Positions 48,844-57,204 of a stretch of DNA of 64,000 nt are shown piece by piece. The notes beneath the pieces are model-generated. The model was not told the origin of the DNA, searched no databases, and was given only the letters and a program-made list of their open reading frames with translations. The stretch is taken from NCBI GenBank assembly GCA_964393035.1, contig CAYMRX010000007.1, positions 1-64,000 of the forward strand, read 5' to 3'. How positions within the stretch are numbered: position 1 is the first letter of the stretch; each line of letters starts with the position of its first letter. Made by a program: the position numbers and the translations under genes. The stretch comes from Tabrizicola_A sp964393035 (lineage in GTDB: Bacteria > Pseudomonadota > Alphaproteobacteria > Rhodobacterales > Rhodobacteraceae).

Positions 48844-49857
48844 TCAGAAATACCCCCGCCCGGTATCCGCCCAAAGCCAGCCCTTGCGGTGCAGCTTGTC
48901 CAAAGCGGCGGGCAGGCTGTCGGCGCTGTCTTCCACCAACTTGTCCTGAAAGAACCAGTAAAGAAAGCGCAGGTAAGGCCAATCACGGCTGGTAGCGGCC
49001 TCAATGGCATCGGCCAGCTTGTCAGGATTGGTCAAGGTGATGGCATTTTGCCAAAAATCGGTCTGCCCACCCAAGACCACCGGCTTTTGGTGCAAAAACG
49101 CCTCGATCCCGACGGCCGAGGTCAAGGTCAGCACACAATGCGCAATGGGCAAGAGATCATGGATCGAGGCATCGATCACCTCCACCCCGTTGTCCGGGTT
49201 GTGATAGGCCTGCACCACCGCCAGTTCCTCCGGCTTTTGGGTCGGATGCGCCTTGATATAAAGCCTGCGCGCGCCCTTGGCGGCAATCGCGGCTTCGATA
49301 AATTCGGGGGCCGACATGTAATGTCGGTGATAGGGCTGGTCGGTGAAGCCCTGCACGAACAGGCAAAGCGCTCCCTGCTCCAGCACCTGCCCGGTGGGCG
49401 GTTGCGGCAGGCGCGAGCGGTTCTGTTCGATGTGGCGGCGATGCAGGCGCTTGAAGAAGGTGCGCGCCTGCCCTTCGTCCACCATCTCGGGCCGGAAGGT
49501 TTCGATGCGCTGCGTCGAATTGTTCCGCGTGCCGATTTCATCGAAAAACCAGAAACCGCGGAAATAGGACGGCACGCAAAACATCGCGTTCAACGCATAG
49601 CCCGGCATATCATCCATGAAGATATGCTGGTGCAGATCATCCTCCATCGCCAGCCGCTGCACCTCGCGCGAGAAATGCGTCAGATGCAGCTCTAACCCCT
49701 GCGCCTTGGCATAGCCCGCCAAGGCACCAAGAAACTTGAAGCGCCCTTCGGAAAGCGAGGTCGCCAGCTTGGGCCTTGCATGAAAGATCAACGCAGGCGG
49801 CAGGCTTTCCAACCGTTCGGCGGTCAGCCAGCGCGCGCTGGTAATCTTGTCAAACAT
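48844..49857 (-). CDS. Capsular polysaccharide export/modification protein (KpsS-like)
   Basis: A 337-residue protein of the Capsule_synth (KpsS/LipB) family, the enzymes that add KDO at the reducing end of group 2 capsules. Features: LPPALIFHARPKLATSL, RLYIKAHPTQKPEELA, the IHDLLPIAHCVLTLTSAVG stretch and FYWFFQDKLVED-like C-terminus. It has no signal peptide and is cytoplasmic. The ATG overlaps the stop of the upstream ABC ATPase gene (TGATG), so it belongs to that operon although the ABC system is polyamine-like. A kdsA gene lies elsewhere in the window. Confidence 0.8.
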   Translation of the reverse strand: MFDKITSARWLTAERLESLPPALIFHARPKLATSLSEGRFKFLGALAGYAKAQGLELHLTHFSREVQRLAMEDDLHQHIFMDDMPGYALNAMFCVPSYFRGFWFFDEIGTRNNSTQRIETFRPEMVDEGQARTFFKRLHRRHIEQNRSRLPQPPTGQVLEQGALCLFVQGFTDQPYHRHYMSAPEFIEAAIAAKGARRLYIKAHPTQKPEELAVVQAYHNPDNGVEVIDASIHDLLPIAHCVLTLTSAVGIEAFLHQKPVVLGGQTDFWQNAITLTNPDKLADAIEAATSRDWPYLRFLYWFFQDKLVEDSADSLPAALDKLHRKGWLWADTGRGYF

Positions 49858-50957
49858 CAGCGGAACAGCACCAATGCCGAGGGGCTCCACGCCACCCGCA
49901 CCTTGCTGCCGACATCCAGGATCGGACGCCCCGGCACGTTGCGCATACTGAGCCGCACCTCGACATCGGTGCCGCCCAGATAGACGTCATAATAGGTCAT
50001 GTCGCCAAAGTAGATCACCTCGTCGATCACGCCTTCGGTTTCCCGCTCCATCGGCTTTTGATCGTCGTAAAGCAGGGTCAGGGTTTCGGGGCGCAGGCCC
50101 ACGACCGGGCTTTCGCCGCGTGCCGGCGGCTGCATCGTGGCGTCCAGCGCGACGCGGCCCAGACCCTTGGCCTCCACCTCGACTTGGCCACCCGTTTCCG
50201 ACAGCACGGTTGCGGGCACAAAGTTCATCGTGCCGATGAAATCGGCGACCTTTTTCGAGGTCGGGCGCCGATACAGCGTTTCAGGATCTGCCAGTTGCGC
50301 AATCTCGCCTTCGAACATCACGGCGATGCGGTCCGACATGACCAAGGCTTCTTCCTGATCGTGGGTGACCAGAATAAAGGTGATGCCGACCTGCCGTTGC
50401 AGCTTGATCAGCTCCACCTGCATATGTTCGCGCATCTTCTTGTCCAGGGCCGACAAGGGTTCATCCAGCAACAGAACCTTGGGCTTCAGGATCAGCGCGC
50501 GGGCCAGCGCCACCCGTTGCCGCTGCCCCCCCGACAGCGCATGCGCCGCCCGGTTGCCATAGCCTTTCAGGCCGACCATCTCCAAGGCTTCTTCCACCGC
50601 CTTGGCCTTTTCGGCCTTGGACCGCGGGTCTTTGCGCAGGCCGAACCCCACATTTTCGCCCACCGTCATATGCGGGAAAATCGCGTAGGACTGGAACACC
50701 ATATTGGTCGGGCGTTCGTTCGCCGGCACGCCCTCCATGGTCTTGCCGTCAATCAGCACCGCGCCCGAGGAGATGCCCTCGAACCCCGCGATGGTACGCA
50801 ACAGCGTGGTCTTGCCACAGCCCGACGGCCCCAGAAGCGAGAAGAACTCCCCCGCCTTGATGGTGCCGTTGATGCCGCGCAGCGCGTGATAGTCGCCATA
50901 ATACTTATGGACGTCCTTGAATTCGATCATCGTGGGTTTTTCGTCCGAGAACGTCAC
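49857..50957 (-). CDS. Spermidine/putrescine-type ABC transporter ATPase (PotA-like)
   Basis: A 366-residue MOI-subclass ABC ATPase: Walker A LGPSGCGKTT, Q-loop VFQSYAIFPHMTVGENV, signature LSGGQRQRVALARA, Walker B LLLDEPLSALD, switch VTHDQEEAL, and a C-terminal TOBE domain (about 280-360, VVGLRPETLTLL). Its arrangement with PotC- and PotB-like permeases identifies polyamine or related cation import. No substrate-binding protein is in the operon. Overlaps the permease gene by 4 bases. Confidence 0.9.
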   Translation of the reverse strand: MTFSDEKPTMIEFKDVHKYYGDYHALRGINGTIKAGEFFSLLGPSGCGKTTLLRTIAGFEGISSGAVLIDGKTMEGVPANERPTNMVFQSYAIFPHMTVGENVGFGLRKDPRSKAEKAKAVEEALEMVGLKGYGNRAAHALSGGQRQRVALARALILKPKVLLLDEPLSALDKKMREHMQVELIKLQRQVGITFILVTHDQEEALVMSDRIAVMFEGEIAQLADPETLYRRPTSKKVADFIGTMNFVPATVLSETGGQVEVEAKGLGRVALDATMQPPARGESPVVGLRPETLTLLYDDQKPMERETEGVIDEVIYFGDMTYYDVYLGGTDVEVRLSMRNVPGRPILDVGSKVRVAWSPSALVLFR

Positions 50958-51760
50958 AGGAAGCCTCCGGTATCCTTGCCACCGGTTTTGGCGATGCCAC
51001 GGCGGCGGAAATATTCTGCGATGGTGAGAAGCATGATCGATGTCAGCACAAGGATCGTGCCCAAGGCCAGCATCGACGGCACCTTGGCCGGGAACCTGAA
51101 CTGGCCGTAGATATAGACCGACAGCACCTTGGTCGATCCGCCAAGGAAGTTGGAGATGATGAATTCATCAAGGCTGATGGTGAAGCAGATCAGCAAGGAC
51201 GAGATGATCCCCGGCAGCACCAAGGGCAGGATCACCAGCCGAAAGGCCGAGAACGGGGTTTCGCCCAAGTCATAGGCCGCTTCCTCCAAAGACCCGTCCA
51301 GCGATTGGAAGGCCGAGGACAGGATCGCCACCGCAAAGGGGGTGCAGATCAGCATATGGCCCATGATGATGGTGAAGATCGTCAAGGGAATCCCGATCGA
51401 GGTCATCACCGCCAAAAGCGCCATGGCGACGATCATTTCTGGCAGCACCAAAGGCAGCATGATAAGGCCGGTGATCGCCCCTTTGCCGGGAAAGCGGAAG
51501 CCGGTGGTGGCGCGGGCCGCGAAAAGCCCAAGGCAGGTCGACAGGATGGAGGCCGCGACCGCCACGGTCAGCGAGTTGAAAAGCGCCTCGTGCAGGCTGC
51601 TGTCGGCGGCCATTTCGGCAAACCAGTTGGTGGTGAACCCCGACAGCGGAAAGGCGATGATCTTGCTGTCGTTGAAGGCAAACAGCGGCAACAGCGCAAT
51701 CGGGGCGTAAAGGAAGATCAGATACAGGACCGCATAGGTCCGCAGACTGCCAGATTTCAT
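50954..51760 (-). CDS. ABC transporter permease (PotC-like)
   Basis: A 268-residue inner-membrane permease with six hydrophobic segments and the EAA loop EEAAYDLGETPFSAFRLVILP-type motif (about residues 168-188) that contacts the ATPase. Closest in style to PotC/YdcV. It overlaps the PotA-like gene by 4 bases and the upstream PotB-like gene by 4. The N-terminal Tyr/Leu-rich segment is the first membrane anchor. Substrate by analogy: spermidine/putrescine. Confidence 0.9.
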   Translation of the reverse strand: MKSGSLRTYAVLYLIFLYAPIALLPLFAFNDSKIIAFPLSGFTTNWFAEMAADSSLHEALFNSLTVAVAASILSTCLGLFAARATTGFRFPGKGAITGLIMLPLVLPEMIVAMALLAVMTSIGIPLTIFTIIMGHMLICTPFAVAILSSAFQSLDGSLEEAAYDLGETPFSAFRLVILPLVLPGIISSLLICFTISLDEFIISNFLGGSTKVLSVYIYGQFRFPAKVPSMLALGTILVLTSIMLLTIAEYFRRRGIAKTGGKDTGGFL

Positions 51761-52677
51761 TTCTGCCCCCTCAGGAAACGCCGGTTCAGGAACAGGAAGA
51801 CCAGCGACACCACCGCCACCACGAACATCGCCGACACCGCCAAGGCCGAGCCGAGCGCCTTGTTCTGCTGTTTCAGCATGTTCACTTCGATCTGGTTGGC
51901 GATCATCGACAGTTTGCCGCCGCCAATGAGGTCTGGCGTCACATAATCGCCCACCGTCGGGATGAAGACGATCAGCACAGCGGCAATCACCCCCGGCATC
52001 GACAAAGGCAGCGTCACCCGCCAGAAGGTGCGAAGCCGCGTCTCGCCCAGATCCTGCCCCGCCTCCAAAAGGCTGCGGTCGATCTTTTCCAGGGCCACGA
52101 AGATCGGCAGGATGGCAAAGGGCGCATAGGCATGGGCCAGCGTCATCACCAAGGCACCGACGTTGTAGTTGATCGCCTGCAAGGGTTCATCAATGACCCC
52201 AAGGCTGAGAAGCCCCGAGTTGATGACGCCGTTGTAGCCCAAGATCACCTTCCACAGGAACACCCGGATCACATAAGAGGTCCAGAACGGGATGGTGATG
52301 AGGAACAGCCAAAGCGACTTTTTCGAAGGTGCGACGCTGAAGGACACGAAATAGGCCACCGGATAGGCCAGAACCACCGTGGCCAGCGTCACCAGCATCG
52401 ACACCGTCAGGGAGCGTTGCATCAAGGCCCGGTATTGCGGCTTTTCCACCCAAACCGTCCAGTAGTTCTGCAAGTTCAGCGTCCAGTCGATCTTGCCGCC
52501 GCCCGCGTCTTTCATCAGCGAATAGATCAGCACCATCGCAAGGGGCGCTGCCAGCATCACGATGACATAGATGGCCGATGGCGAAATGATCGCCAGACCG
52601 CTGGCGGATTCGGATCTGCGGATCCGCGCCAGTAACCCCCGTTCTTGCATCATGCCCCCTGTTGGCACGTTTGTCAT
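51757..52677 (-). CDS. ABC transporter permease (PotB-like)
   Basis: A 306-residue inner-membrane permease, first gene of the ABC operon. Six hydrophobic segments follow a cytoplasmic N-terminus (about 35 residues); the EAA loop is LLEAGQDLGETRLRTFWRV. The VPTVGDYVTPDLIGGGKLSMI stretch, read in two parts, is characteristic of PotB/YdcU. No substrate-binding protein gene lies on either side: upstream is a small hypothetical gene, so the binding protein must be encoded elsewhere. Confidence 0.9.
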   Translation of the reverse strand: MTNVPTGGMMQERGLLARIRRSESASGLAIISPSAIYVIVMLAAPLAMVLIYSLMKDAGGGKIDWTLNLQNYWTVWVEKPQYRALMQRSLTVSMLVTLATVVLAYPVAYFVSFSVAPSKKSLWLFLITIPFWTSYVIRVFLWKVILGYNGVINSGLLSLGVIDEPLQAINYNVGALVMTLAHAYAPFAILPIFVALEKIDRSLLEAGQDLGETRLRTFWRVTLPLSMPGVIAAVLIVFIPTVGDYVTPDLIGGGKLSMIANQIEVNMLKQQNKALGSALAVSAMFVVAVVSLVFLFLNRRFLRGQK

Positions 52678-52761
52678 TATTTGATCAAATCTTACGCAAA
52701 GCCGCGGGCATCCGGCAAGGAAAATCGCCGCTGCCCCTTTGCCTGCCCTCAGAATGCAACA

Positions 52762-52785
52762 AGGCCGGACCGAGGTCCAGCCTTG
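52762..52785 (-). terminator. Hairpin downstream of the small hypothetical gene
   Basis: AAGGCCGGACC (52762-52772) and GGTCCAGCCTT (52775-52785) pair with one mismatch. The T run on the minus strand is weak, so it may only partly separate the hypothetical gene from the ABC operon. Confidence 0.45.
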
Positions 52786-52830
52786 GATTTCAGAGGCTTG
52801 GCGGAATCTTTTTCCCGAAGGGCCCGCGGC

Positions 52831-53088
52831 TCAGGCGCTGACGCACTCGATGGCGATTGCCCGCTTTTTCAGCTCGTCATAGAGCGTCGGCAGAACCCGC
52901 AGGCTTGAAACCGACACGCGCAGCGCATCGACGATTCGCGCCTCGTTGGCCACGCTGGCGACGCGCCACACCATGCGGCGGTCTGCACCATCGTCATAGA
53001 CGATCTCGGTCGCGCCGTTGCGCGCCTTGCGCCAGCCAAGAAAGTCTGTGCCGCCGTTCGGGGCGTGAAAAGTGGTCTGGAGTCCCAT
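52831..53088 (-). CDS. Small hypothetical protein (85 aa)
   Basis: An 85-residue soluble protein: MGLQTTFHAPNGGTDFLGW start, IVYDDGADRRMVWRVASVA centre, Cys near the C-terminus (IAIECVSA). Mixed alpha/beta, no signal peptide. No family recognised. Codon use matches the chromosome. A perfect DnaA-box sequence (TTATCCACA on this strand) lies 29 bases upstream of its ATG. A hairpin follows it. Confidence 0.65.
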   Translation of the reverse strand: MGLQTTFHAPNGGTDFLGWRKARNGATEIVYDDGADRRMVWRVASVANEARIVDALRVSVSSLRVLPTLYDELKKRAIAIECVSA

Positions 53089-53116
53089 TTTCGGGCTTTC
53101 TTATTTTGTTCTTCTC

Positions 53117-53125
53117 TGTGGATAA
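53117..53125 (-). promoter_or_regulatory. DnaA-box-like 9-mer
   Basis: TTATCCACA on the minus strand (TGTGGATAA on plus), a perfect DnaA box, in the promoter gap of the small hypothetical gene. Such a 9-mer is expected about 0.5 times by chance in 64 kb, so weight is limited; no cluster of boxes or AT-rich unwinding region is present. Confidence 0.4.
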
Positions 53126-53244
53126 GTAGTGCCCTGTTGCCCGGCGATCGGTCAACATATCGAAAGATGCACCCCACAGTTCGCGATCCCGCGGGCATAG
53201 ACTGCAACAAGATTGCAACAAATCCCCGCGCCGCACGCGCCGCG

Positions 53245-54645
53245 CTATACAGCCATGTCTCGCGGCGGGCGCGGCAACAGGCTGGCAAGGGCGGCGACCC
53301 CGGCCTCCAACTGCGCCCGCGGGATATCGCCCACCACCGCGACCCGCACCGCATTCGGCGCCCGGCCATGCACCATGGCGAATTGATCCGAGGGGCGCAC
53401 CAGAACGCCCTCATCTTCTGCCATGCGTGTAAAGGTCGAAGCACGCCAGCCCTGCGGCAGGTTGAGCCAGGCAAAGGGCATCCCCGCCTGCCAGGCCAGA
53501 TCAAAGGCCCCCAGCCGGTTGACCAAGAGTTGCAGGCGTTCCGACAATTCACGTTGGCTTTTCTGGCGAATGTCGGCGGCGGCACCGGATTGGAACAGAT
53601 CCAGCATCAGCGCATGGACTGGCTGCGACAGGGCGAAGAACCCGTGCTGCGCCGTCAGCCGCCCCGCCTCGCCCATGCCTTGCGGGCAGATCACATAGCC
53701 AAACCGCAATGCCGCCGAGACGGTTTTCGATACCGACCCGATATACCAGACGCGTTCGGGGGCCATGGCGCGCAGCGCGGGCAGTTCCGGCATGGCCGGG
53801 GCATAGCAATCATCCTCGATGATTTGCAGATCATAGCGTCTTGCAATTGCAACGATTTCGGCGCGACGCGCCACGCTCATCCGCGCCGTGGTCGGGTTCT
53901 GGGTATCGGGCGTCAGACACAAGACCTGCGGCCCATGGCGACGGCAGGCCGCCTCCAGCGCCTCGGGCAAGACGCCCTCGCGGTCCATCTCAACACCCAC
54001 CACCTCGGCCCGCGCCAGACGCGCGGCATAGCGGAAACCGGGAAAGGACAGATCTTCGGTCAAGACCACCGGCCGGTCGCCGCGTAGGCAACAGGCAAGG
54101 ATCAGATTGATGGCATTCTGCCCGCCATGCGTCAGCATCACCTCATCCGCCCCATAGGGCCCAAGGCCGCGATGGACGAGCCAATCACATACGGCTTGCC
54201 GCAAAGCCCCCTCGCCGCTTTGCCGCGTATAGGCCAGCCAATCCATGCCCACCGTTTTCGACAGCCGCGCCAAGGCGTCGGAGATCGCGGCGGTTTGGCC
54301 CACCTCGGGCAATTGCGGCGAACGCAAATCCACCCGCCCCTGCAAAACGCCGGGGTCCAACTCGGTATAAAGCGGCTGGGTCGGCCCAAGACGGACGCTG
54401 CGGGCAGCGATGAAGGTGCCCCGCCCCACCGTGGCCGCCAAAATCCCCTCTTGCGTCAGGATCTGATAGGCCCGCGCCACCGTGCCCGGCGTCACTTTCA
54501 ACTCCCAGGCCAGTTCGCGCACCGTCGGCACCTGCGCGCCTTCGGCATAAAGCCCGTCGCGTACCCCGTCCCGCATGGCGCGGCTGAGGTTGAGGTACTT
54601 TGGCCCCTCGCCTTCGGCGGTCAGCTTTGACCAAATTGTATCCAT
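53245..54645 (-). CDS. MocR-type regulator (GntR HTH fused to PLP aminotransferase domain)
   Basis: A 466-residue protein with an N-terminal GntR winged helix (about 10-75: GPKYLNLSRAMRDGV, VPTVRELAWELKVTPGTV, GTFIAAR) and a fold-type I aminotransferase-like domain. The latter includes HGGQNAIN and the PLP lysine in YIGSVSKTVSAALRFG. The MocR/PdxR family usually controls pyridoxal, GABA or taurine genes; the target is unknown. It is divergent from a DUF1127 gene. An ATTGTAT motif occurs in its start region, in the intergenic gap and after the DUF1127 gene. Confidence 0.93.
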   Translation of the reverse strand: MDTIWSKLTAEGEGPKYLNLSRAMRDGVRDGLYAEGAQVPTVRELAWELKVTPGTVARAYQILTQEGILAATVGRGTFIAARSVRLGPTQPLYTELDPGVLQGRVDLRSPQLPEVGQTAAISDALARLSKTVGMDWLAYTRQSGEGALRQAVCDWLVHRGLGPYGADEVMLTHGGQNAINLILACCLRGDRPVVLTEDLSFPGFRYAARLARAEVVGVEMDREGVLPEALEAACRRHGPQVLCLTPDTQNPTTARMSVARRAEIVAIARRYDLQIIEDDCYAPAMPELPALRAMAPERVWYIGSVSKTVSAALRFGYVICPQGMGEAGRLTAQHGFFALSQPVHALMLDLFQSGAAADIRQKSQRELSERLQLLVNRLGAFDLAWQAGMPFAWLNLPQGWRASTFTRMAEDEGVLVRPSDQFAMVHGRAPNAVRVAVVGDIPRAQLEAGVAALASLLPRPPRDMAV

Positions 54646-54675
54646 GGCAATACTCCGCTGGCCAAGGCGGCCGGG

Positions 54676-54689
54676 TTGATTGTATCAAT
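54676..54689. promoter_or_regulatory. Candidate MocR operator
   Basis: TTGAT-TGT-ATCAA, an inverted repeat containing ATTGTATCAAT, in the gap between the MocR gene and the DUF1127 gene. Its 3-base centre argues against an FNR site. Confidence 0.45.
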
Positions 54690-54735
54690 TCCTTAGCGGT
54701 ATTGCCGCCACACATCAACACAAATGAGGTTCCCC

Positions 54736-54951
54736 ATGCCCCAGAGCATTGAATACGCCCAGCCGCAGGCCATGCCCCTGCCGCCGATCTCGCGTTTGCT
54801 GATGGGGTTTGCGGTCACTGTGGCGCGCTGGGAAATGAACGCACGAACCCGTAACGCGCTGGAAAGGCTGGACGATCACCTGTTGCGCGATGTCGGCCTG
54901 ACGCAGGCCGCCGCCGAGGCGGAATGGGACAAGCCCTTCTGGTGGGGTTGA
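54736..54951 (+). CDS. DUF1127 domain small protein
   Basis: A 71-residue protein ending in the YjiS-like DUF1127 helix: MNARTRNALERLDDHLLRD, then VGLTQAAAEAEWDKPFWW. DUF1127 proteins in alphaproteobacteria act in RNA turnover and phosphate/carbon adaptation; binding to small RNAs has been reported for some. An ATG 12 bases upstream is also possible, but AATGAGG reads as the ribosome binding site for 54736. Divergent from the MocR gene, which may regulate it. Confidence 0.88.
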   Translation: MPQSIEYAQPQAMPLPPISRLLMGFAVTVARWEMNARTRNALERLDDHLLRDVGLTQAAAEAEWDKPFWWG

Positions 54952-54956
54952 CGGAA

Positions 54957-54972
54957 ATTGTATTGATTACAA
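54957..54972. promoter_or_regulatory. ATTGTAT-containing inverted repeat after DUF1127 gene
   Basis: TTGTA-TTGAT-TACAA at 54958-54972, sharing ATTGTATTGAT with the ATTGTATCAAT box in the MocR-DUF1127 intergenic region. Confidence 0.4.
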
Positions 54973-55101
54973 ATTAGGGCGCGCGGTTTCCCCGCGCCCT
55001 GCCCCCGCCCGGCTTTCCGCCACCGGGATTGCCCGCCCCTTCTCCTGCCATTGGCAAACGGCCCGAGGGGAAGCGCCAACGCGAAAAACCGTCCATAAAT
55101 G

Positions 55102-55129
55102 AAAAAGGGCCCGCAAAAGCGAGCCCTTT
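55102..55129 (-). terminator. Terminator of rplM-rpsI
   Basis: On the minus strand AAAGGGCTCGC-TTTT-GCGGGCCCTTTTT, just after the rpsI stop. Confidence 0.85.
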
Positions 55130-55153
55130 GTCGTTTTGAAATATCCGTCCAGA

Positions 55154-55639
55154 TCAGCGCTTGGAGAACTGGAACGAGCGGCGAGCTTTCGGCTTACCGT
55201 ATTTCTTCCGTTCCACAACGCGGCTGTCGCGGGTCAGGAAGCCAGCGGCCTTCAACGCGCCGCGCAGGGCGGGTTCGTAAAGCTGCAAGGCTTTCGAGAT
55301 GCCGTGCTTCACAGCACCGGCCTGGCCCGACAGACCGCCGCCGACCACGGTGGCGTAGACGTCGAACTGGCCTTCCACATTGGCAACGGTGAAGGGCTGC
55401 TTCAGGATCATTTGCAGCACGGGACGGGCGAAGTAAGCGGCCATTTCCTTGCCGTTCACCACAACCTTGCCCGAGCCGGGCTTGACCCAGACGCGGGCGA
55501 TGGCGTTCTTGCGCTTGCCGGTCGCATAGGCGCGGCCCAGCTTGTCACGCACCGGGGCGCGGACAACAGCAGCAGGAGCGGCAGCCGGGGCAGCAGCCAC
55601 GGCCGACTTCAGATCGTCGAGAGATTTGATATCGGACAT
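55154..55639 (-). CDS. rpsI: 30S ribosomal protein S9
   Basis: S9 reaches into the P site of the 30S subunit. The 161-residue protein has a ~33-residue alphaproteobacterial N-terminal extension rich in Ala, then the family core: YATGKRKNAIARVWVKPG, VNGKEMAAYFARPVLQM, VVGGGLSGQAGAVKHGISKA, and the C-terminal basic tail KYGKPKARRSFQFSKR. Five bases after rplM, the standard L13-S9 pair. Confidence 0.97.
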   Translation of the reverse strand: MSDIKSLDDLKSAVAAAPAAAPAAVVRAPVRDKLGRAYATGKRKNAIARVWVKPGSGKVVVNGKEMAAYFARPVLQMILKQPFTVANVEGQFDVYATVVGGGLSGQAGAVKHGISKALQLYEPALRGALKAAGFLTRDSRVVERKKYGKPKARRSFQFSKR

Positions 55640-55644
55640 GATCG

Positions 55645-56109
55645 TTACGCGCTCCGGGTGTTCTTCGGGTTCAGCGCCTTGACGTCAAGGACGGTCGGCT
55701 GCTGAGCTTCATGGGGATGAGCGGCGCCGGCATAGACGCGCAGGTTGGTCATCTGCACACGGCCCAGACGGTTGCGGGTGATCATGCGCTCAACAGCCTT
55801 GATCACGACGCGCTCGGGGTGCGCACCTTCCAGCACCTGACGCGCGGTGCGGTGCTTGATGCCGCCCGGGTGGCCGGTGTGCCAGTAGTAGACCTTGTCT
55901 TCGCGCTTCTTGCCGGTCATCTGGATCTTGTCGGCATTGATCACGATCACGTTGTCGCCCATGTCCATGTGCGGCGTGAAGGTCGGCTTGTTCTTGCCGC
56001 GCAGGATATTGGCCACGAGGGTGGCAAGGCGGCCCAGAACAACGCCCTCGGCGTCGATCAGGATCCACTTCTTCTCAATATCCGCAGGCGTTGCGGTAAA
56101 GGTTTTCAT
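55645..56109 (-). CDS. rplM: 50S ribosomal protein L13
   Basis: L13 is an early 50S assembly protein. The 154-residue sequence shows WILIDAEGVVLGRLATLVANIL, GDNVIVINADKIQMTGKK, the family signature KVYYWHTGHPGG and LGRVQMTNLRVYAGAAHPH. Start at MKTFTATPADIE; the frame open to 56226 has no such start. TTACGGGACC leaves a weak ribosome site. The promoter is at 56164-56192, with an 11-bp GGGGGG-rich hairpin in the leader. Confidence 0.97.
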   Translation of the reverse strand: MKTFTATPADIEKKWILIDAEGVVLGRLATLVANILRGKNKPTFTPHMDMGDNVIVINADKIQMTGKKREDKVYYWHTGHPGGIKHRTARQVLEGAHPERVVIKAVERMITRNRLGRVQMTNLRVYAGAAHPHEAQQPTVLDVKALNPKNTRSA

Positions 56110-56163
56110 GTGGTTGGTCCCGTAAGGAAAAGGGGGAAAGCCCCCCGGATACTCAGATGCGGG

Positions 56164-56192
56164 CTTATCGCTGATGCAGGTGCAGCGGTCAA
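56164..56192 (-). promoter_or_regulatory. Promoter of rplM-rpsI
   Basis: Minus strand TTGACC (56192-56187), 17-base spacer, GATAAG (56169-56164). The predicted leader contains a GGGGGGC-TTT-CCCCC stretch before the rplM start. Confidence 0.6.
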
Positions 56193-56263
56193 GCGATGCA
56201 TGAGGAATAGTTTTATGTAAAATCAATGCCTTACAATATGCGGTATTATTTTACCCCATGCGA

Positions 56264-57049
56264 TCAACGCAATCTTGGCGGGCGCGACGGGTCGGTGCCG
56301 GGGGCGGCGGGCATGGGCGGCGGCGCGGCAGGTTCCGGTGCGGCAATGGCAAAGCTGCGCCCGACGGCCGCCATGGACCGCAAAGCCGGATCTTCCGGCG
56401 CAAGGAAGGTGACATCCAGCGCCGCCGCCTCCAGCCCGGCAAAAGCCAGCGCCTCGGCCACGGCCCGCGCCAGCGCGGGTTCGGCGGCGGGGCTTGCCCC
56501 GACCAAAGCCATGAGATGACCGCGCGCGCCGGTGTCATAGGTGACGGCGACCAGCACCGCCCCGGCAGCCAAGCCCGCAGCCCCTTGCAGGGCAAGGGTC
56601 AAAGCCGCGTCCAGCGCCTGCGGCAGGTCCGGCGCGGCAAAGGCGGTGGGGCGTGCCTTGGCCTCCGCAGGCGTCACATCCAAAAGCGCGGCCAGATGCG
56701 CCAGCGCCTCGGGCGGCAGCAGGGTTTCGCTGGCCGCCCCGGTGCCAAGGTTCAACCCAAGCCAAAGCCCCTGCCCCGCCAAGCCTTGCGCAATCACCCG
56801 GCCGGGCAGCGTGGCATAGGCGGCAGGGGCGTCTTGAAACCCGGCCAGCCGGTCTTCGCTGTCAAAGGCCAGCACCACCGGGCCATCCGTCAGCTCAAAC
56901 ACCTGCGGCTCGATCGCCGCCCCTTCGACCTCGCGCACCAAAAGCAGGCACAAGGGCGCATCGGCCAGCACCTGATAGAACCGCAAAGCCTCGGCCTCGC
57001 CGCCCGATTGCAGGGCGGCATGGGCGACATCAAGCAGGGTCTCGGTCAT
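56264..57049 (-). CDS. SseB N-terminal domain protein
   Basis: A 261-residue protein. The first 120 residues match the SseB/EF-hand-like domain found in bacterial enhanced-serine-sensitivity proteins (ALRFYQVLADAPLCLLL, FDSEDRLAGF, then the GLWLGLNLGTG segment). The rest is an Ala-rich helical domain with unknown role, ending in a Pro-rich tail. No signal peptide. Not in an operon. A sequence resembling the 3' half of a TPP riboswitch lies upstream at about 57144-57190 but its 5' half is missing. Confidence 0.78.
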   Translation of the reverse strand: MTETLLDVAHAALQSGGEAEALRFYQVLADAPLCLLLVREVEGAAIEPQVFELTDGPVVLAFDSEDRLAGFQDAPAAYATLPGRVIAQGLAGQGLWLGLNLGTGAASETLLPPEALAHLAALLDVTPAEAKARPTAFAAPDLPQALDAALTLALQGAAGLAAGAVLVAVTYDTGARGHLMALVGASPAAEPALARAVAEALAFAGLEAAALDVTFLAPEDPALRSMAAVGRSFAIAAPEPAAPPPMPAAPGTDPSRPPRLR

Positions 57050-57204
57050 GGCGGGGCCTCGTGGTGTGACAGGCTTGGCCTAGACGGCAAAGCCCATCCC
57101 GACAAGTCCCCATATCACCCCGCCCATGCGCCCCATATTTCGGATTGAACCCCGCCACGCCAAATGCTTCAACGGGATCAGGTTCACCTATCAACGGCCC
57201 CGGA

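Noticed and set aside
53089..53244. Replication origin
   Set aside because: One DnaA box only, no cluster, no AT-rich unwinding element, and none of the usual origin-linked genes nearby.
54676..54688. FNR box between the MocR and DUF1127 genes
   Set aside because: TTGAT and ATCAA are separated by three bases, not the required four.
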